Assembly (NCBI GenBank): GCA_016987375.1
Contig: PJRA01000323.1
Span: 1,223,008 to 1,287,007, forward strand
Length of the DNA: 64,000 nt
Direction of reading: 5' to 3'
Source: Brachionus koreanus
Lineage: Eukaryota > Rotifera > Eurotatoria > Ploima > Brachionidae
The position numbers and the translations under genes are program-made. Of this stretch, positions 59,780 through 64,000 are shown one piece after another. The notes under the pieces were generated by a model. It was not told the DNA's origin. It worked only from the letters and a program-made list of their open reading frames with translations, and made no database searches. Numbering within the stretch: position 1 is the stretch's first letter; the number at the start of each line of letters is the position of its first letter.

Positions 59780-61049
59780 ATCGATTTTAAGAATTTTATT
59801 CTTGTTCATTACAATATTTTGACTTTTGCTTGTTTTTAGCTTTAATTGATATTTTTTACTCTAATAAATAATTCGAATAAAAGTTCATTAGATAAATTTA
59901 GAAAATAAAAGAGAAAAAGCTTAAACTAAAGGAGTTCTTTTAGCTTTTAAATATCAATTTTTTTAATAAATTTTTTTATTTTGTTTCTATCGATCAGCAT
60001 TTTATATATTTTGGAAAATTTTTTTTTATAGAATTTAATTTATTTGTAGAAGATAAAATGTCGAATATTGTAGTTTTATAAAGAAAAATTGTTTATTTGA
60101 AGTTTTCAAAAAATTTTATTTAAAAAAATTTGACTCAAATTATTAAAAAAAAAAAATTAATTTTTTTGATGTCACTAAAAGCTAATGCTAATGTGTTAGA
60201 AACGCTGATTAGTGAAGGATCTTAAAAATCTTTTAGTTGTATTAATCGATTTTAAAGTTTTATTGAATAAGAATTATTGATTTGAGAATTAAATCTAATT
60301 GTACAATAATTATTATAAAAAAGAAAAGAAAATAGTTTTTGAGGCTAGTTAATATGGATGCTGGCTCGTGAGGTTAGGTTATTGGTTAGGTAGGTAAGAT
60401 TTGTTAAATTAGCTATGACTGCAGCTTTTAATTTAGCATAATCGTTACGAGACCAGAAGATAGGACTTACGGAAAGTAACAAAAATTGTGAAATGCAAAT
60501 AAATACAGTAATGCACACAGACTATACGCATATCAGATTTTTTTAAATGCTTATTCAAAAAAAATAGATAAAATTAAATATTTTCATCAAATATATACTT
60601 AAATCATTAAGTGTAATATTTTACTCTAATGTTGAATTTAAGAAGACTACGAAACGCAACACAAAATGGAACATAGGTAGCTTTTGTGCATTCTTAAGCT
60701 ACACACAATTTTGAATGAAGCAAGAAGCAATTATTCAATCTCAGTTTCTTTTATACTTAAAGCTTTACCAAAACCTCGGCCCGATCAAAGTAGATCTGCC
60801 AATTTGCGCTATATTTTTAGATAAAAAAAGATCTTATTACTTTTAAAGAAAGAAAAATAAATTTATTTATTTATTTTATTCATCTATTCTGTCGAATAAA
60901 TCATAGGAGACAGAATAAAATTAAGCACGAGGATTCTTTCGGAAACTCTTCGAATTAACCATTCACTTAAAAAAAAAAAATCTTTTAAGATACTCTAGAT
61001 ATTCCCTAAATCATAAAAGTGTCAAATATTTAGTCTCTTTAAATTCAGT
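59780..61049. other. Gene-free stretch after the arrestin gene
   Basis: AATAAA at 59863 is a plausible polyadenylation signal. Otherwise AT-rich with no gene recognised. Confidence 0.4.
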
Positions 61050-61635
61050 TACCGTATTTCCTTGTTTAAAACTTAAATTTATAAGAAATTATCAAAATTA
61101 TTTTTTTAGTTTAGAAATTTAAAACTATTGTATAGAGTTGGTCTTAGTTAACTTAGACTCAACACTGAGAGAAGACTAAGCGATGAAAATTTTGAAAAAA
61201 ATAATCATAAGATATTTAATATTTTCAAAACAAAAAAAGAATCAAAAATTTAAACAATTGAAACTAGTGTTAAAAATTTTTTTTTTGCATAATAGTGATA
61301 CATCTATATCCGAAACTAAAATTTTTTTATATTTTTTTAATATTTCTTATTTTTTTTTACCCCTGCACCTATTCTCAAAATTAAAAAAATTACTATTTTT
61401 AATATAAATTTTTTTTTAACAATAGTGTCGCACTAAATAAAATTTTTTGATTAAAAACCCTGCTTTAAAACTTAATTTTTTGAATAATAACGTCCTCTAT
61501 TAACCAAAATAATACATCGAGTGCGTCGCACTTATAAAAAGATTTTTTCACATGGACGAGGTCTAAGTAGGTGCATGCATCATATTTGTAAATTTGAGTT
61601 TTAGTGCACGCCTCTTTAAACAAGGAAATACAGTA
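61050..61635. mobile_element. TA-flanked MITE, pogo/Tc1-like ends
   Basis: TA-CCGTATTTCCTTGTTTAAA at the left and TTTAAACAAGGAAATACAG-TA at the right, about 22-bp inverted repeats bounded by TA. 586 bp. The frame at 61183-61407 inside is low-complexity A/T-rich and not considered a gene. A TTTTAGTGCACGC phrase near the right end is shared with the pogo-like element at 672-2140. Confidence 0.75.
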
Positions 61636-62977
61636 GTTGGTCAGGCCAATTTATAATAAAAAGAAAATACTTTTTCATACTTTCTATAAGTTTTGTTTAG
61701 TAGATACTTATTATAAAAAAACTGATCAATATATATTAATTACTGATGATTTAAATTTATTTACTGACAATTCAAAGCTTGATTATTATCAACAATCTGG
61801 TAAAACTCTGCAAACTTAGCATAATTTAAATTTGGACAAATTAGCAGAGACTTTGAACATCATTTGCAGACTTAGAATTTTGATGCAACCAAATATGTTG
61901 CAGTGTGTTACGCTTACAGAACTAAAGTTAAATGCTTTTTAAGCATTAATTTTTGTTCTATTTTTTTTTATTTTGTACCAAATTTCACAAAACCCTTACT
62001 AAATGCTTGCTGTTAATATTTACTAATATTTTATTGCAATATCTTTTAATTTAACTAAAGTTATAATTTTATTTAATAAATCAACTAATTGTGAAAATTT
62101 TATTTTAATTTAAAAAATTTTTGCCATAGATTTTTCTTAGTATATTCTTAAAACTTCAAATGAATAAGAATTAAACCGGTTTTTCCCAAAACTGCTTTCA
62201 AGCCGATTTTACTCAACCGCAGTACCTTGTCTATTTTGTGCTCAATAGGTTGGATTTTTCATATTTATATTCATATTTCATATTCTTCAATTTCTGCGTT
62301 GATTAGTGAATCTTCAGTTATTTTAATATAGAGTTAGTGTCATATTAGAAAAGGCTGTCAGTAGAAGCGGTGAACATTTCCATTGCTTGTATTGACAAGG
62401 CTGCAACACACACTAATGCAGTGCATAAATTTTTTAATTATTTTTACTTATTCATACATGTCTGTTTTAATCTAACAGAATAAAAATTTTTTGATTTTTT
62501 AGGGAAAATTTTTTGTTGGGCTAAAAATTAGTAAGTAAATTGAAACATTTGGCTCAAAAAAATATATGAAAAATTAATTTAAAACAAAAATGAAACAATT
62601 TTTATTTAAAATAAGCCGACTTTAATTAAAATGTTATCTAAAACATATTTCAATTTTTTTTTTTTTATTTTATATTCAAAACGTTGGATTATTACATTAA
62701 AAATAACTAATAAAATACCTTTTATTTATTATTCTTATTTCATTTAAAAAAAGAGTTCAATTTTTTTTAAATTTAGCTTTTGTAATTAAAATAATCTTTT
62801 TTTTAAATTGTTTAAATTTTTGCTGTTGAAAAAACCTAACAAGATTAGTTCTTAGAAATGATGAAAATGAAAAATATTTTTCTTCTCTAAAAAAAAAAAA
62901 AAAAAATTTTCTTGTTCCATAATTCAACAAAAAAATAAATAAAATATGAAATCAAATATTCTCTTTACATTATTTTA
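61636..62977. other. 3' flank of HIPK, no gene seen
   Basis: AT-rich; a short frame at 61637-61819 looks coding-like (CLVDTYYKKTDQY, ITDDLNLFTDNSKLDYYQ) but matches nothing I recognise and may be TE debris. Confidence 0.35.
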
Positions 62978-64000
62978 TTAACGTCCATCGTCAATAGCGC
63001 CGTCATCAAATTCATATTGATGCTCAATTTCGGCAAAATCGCGCTCATTTGGATCACTATCACTAGACAGAGTGATTATACTAACCGAACCGGGACTAAG
63101 ACACCGATCGGTGTTTTTACGAGTAAAGTCAATATTGGGTGAACACTCAATATCATCAAACTTTTTCTCTTCATCATCTGTCATAAAATTATTGACTATT
63201 GAAACAGCCGCATTTGTCAAGACATCATCCAAGTTGTCGGTACTGTCAATAATATTGTTCTGTTTGATTGGTGTTGATATATTTGGCTTGGTGGTTGATA
63301 TAGAAACAGACTGAGTCGGCTTGGAATACGAGTCGCTTCGTTTCAAGTCCGAATAGGACTGATTTGTTTGCTGAGGATTACTTTTTATTTGTTGCTGGGC
63401 TGCAGCAGCTGCTGCCGCTGCCACAGCCGCTGCCTGTAAAAACGCATTCTTGTCCACAGGTTTATTTTGCTGCTGAGCAGAATTTTGATAGTGGCCGTGA
63501 CGATTATTGTTGTAAGTGCAACTAAGCATTTGTTTTGATGTATCGCCAGTGATGTGACCGTTCACAGACTGCGACGGTTGTCTACTACGATTGGCCTGCG
63601 ATTGATTAGATGGCACGGGCACGTTAATACGGCCAAACATTCTCGAGTCACCAAGTTCGATAGGATAGAGCATGGCAGCTGCTGCGGCTGCCGCGGCGGC
63701 TGCTGCTGCTGCTGCAGCGGTCGAGTTGTTCGAAGAACCAGTGTTTGAGTTAGGCATGTAAGAAAGTTGCTCTTGCTTTATTTGAACGTTGTTGTTATTG
63801 ACCGATGCAGAAGAACCCATTGAAGGGTCAAGTACGAATGGAGTCCTCCAGGTGTTTTGTGTGTTAGCATTTTGTGTGGGCAACATTAGCATTTAGGGTG
63901 TCGTGTGAGAGGCCATCATTTGATTTTGATGAGTGGCTTGCAGATTGGCTCTGTGCATGCTTGAACTTGAGTCGGCATAATGGCCGGACTGGTTCGCTTG
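62978..64000 (-). pseudogene. HIPK: Homeodomain-interacting protein kinase, C-terminal region with an in-frame stop
   Basis: The C-terminal exon runs off the window. 62978-63892 gives 304 residues after a TAA at 63893-63895. Upstream of that stop, in the same frame, another 35 codons stay open to the window edge (SGHYADSSSSMHRANLQATH, then QNQMMASHTTP). HIPKs are nuclear kinases that phosphorylate p53, corepressors and homeoproteins. Evidence for HIPK: MLMLPTQ...NTWRTPF resembles the conserved QILLPPAWQQL block, and LSPGSVSIITLSSDSDPNE closely matches the HIPK SUMO-interacting SPTVSVITISSDTDEEE. Two alanine tracts (about 15 Ala near residue 60; Ala/Gln near 155) and Asn/Gln-rich linkers are present. 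The frame is otherwise intact, with coding-like, less A/T-biased codons, so the stop is recent, an assembly error, or an allele. The kinase domain would lie beyond 64000. I mark it as broken because of the stop; the gene itself may be functional. Confidence 0.65.

Noticed and set aside
63072..63748. Plus-strand frames opposite HIPK, one with Cys/Gly-rich sequence
   Set aside because: The Cys/Gly run is the antisense of the GCN alanine tracts; no independent coding support.

Overview
The window is AT-rich eukaryotic (animal) nuclear DNA. Genes are split by many very short introns (mostly 48-60 bp, GT...AG), use the standard code, and sit among abundant broken transposable elements (TEs). The gene set is animal: a secreted semaphorin, a neural-type Ig protein, an alpha-arrestin with PPxY motifs, HIPK, and FBXL5 with an iron-sensing hemerythrin domain. 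Small introns plus FBXL5 point to a non-insect, non-nematode protostome. A monogonont rotifer is my best guess, from general impression only. There are four assembly gaps: 10508-11385, 13912-13915, 25618-26296 and 36979-37313.

Layout. 1-4.7 kb is TE debris, including a pogo/Tigger-like element bounded by TA and ~109-bp inverted repeats. 4.7-8.8 kb holds three housekeeping or small genes: DPH2 (-), a PLAC8-family cysteine-rich protein (+, divergent from DPH2) and MRPL20 (-, five exons). 9.5-13 kb holds LINE and hAT relics and a damaged TAK1/MLK-like kinase locus interrupted by a gap and a LINE fragment. 15.7-16.8 kb is a two-Ig-domain secreted or GPI-type protein (-). About 11 kb follow with no gene I can recognise. 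27.9-29.8 kb is the PP2A scaffold A subunit (-). 33.4-35.9 kb is the C-terminal half of ZPR1 (-). 38.0-42.8 kb is FBXL5 (-). 45.9-51.0 kb is a class-2-like semaphorin (+). 52.9-53.5 kb is a membrane-anchored BTB/T1 protein (+). 56.2-59.8 kb is an ARRDC alpha-arrestin (+). 63.0-64.0 kb is the C-terminal part of HIPK (-), running off the window and carrying an in-frame stop.

The genes are independent eukaryotic loci, not an operon. Several act in ubiquitin or phosphorylation control (FBXL5, ARRDC, HIPK, PP2A-A), but I infer no joint pathway. Intron size is strikingly bimodal. Four introns (ZPR1 1.8 kb, FBXL5 3.0 kb, semaphorin 2.6 kb, arrestin 2.1 kb) are long, and each contains recognisable TE insertions; all others are under 100 bp.

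At least five families of short non-autonomous inverted-repeat elements (MITEs) recur in the window: hAT-like (8-bp target duplication), piggyBac-like (TTAA), pogo-like (TA) and two unassigned. I rebuilt exon structures by hand from splice signals, reading frame and recalled protein families, with no alignment run, so exon edges are predictions.
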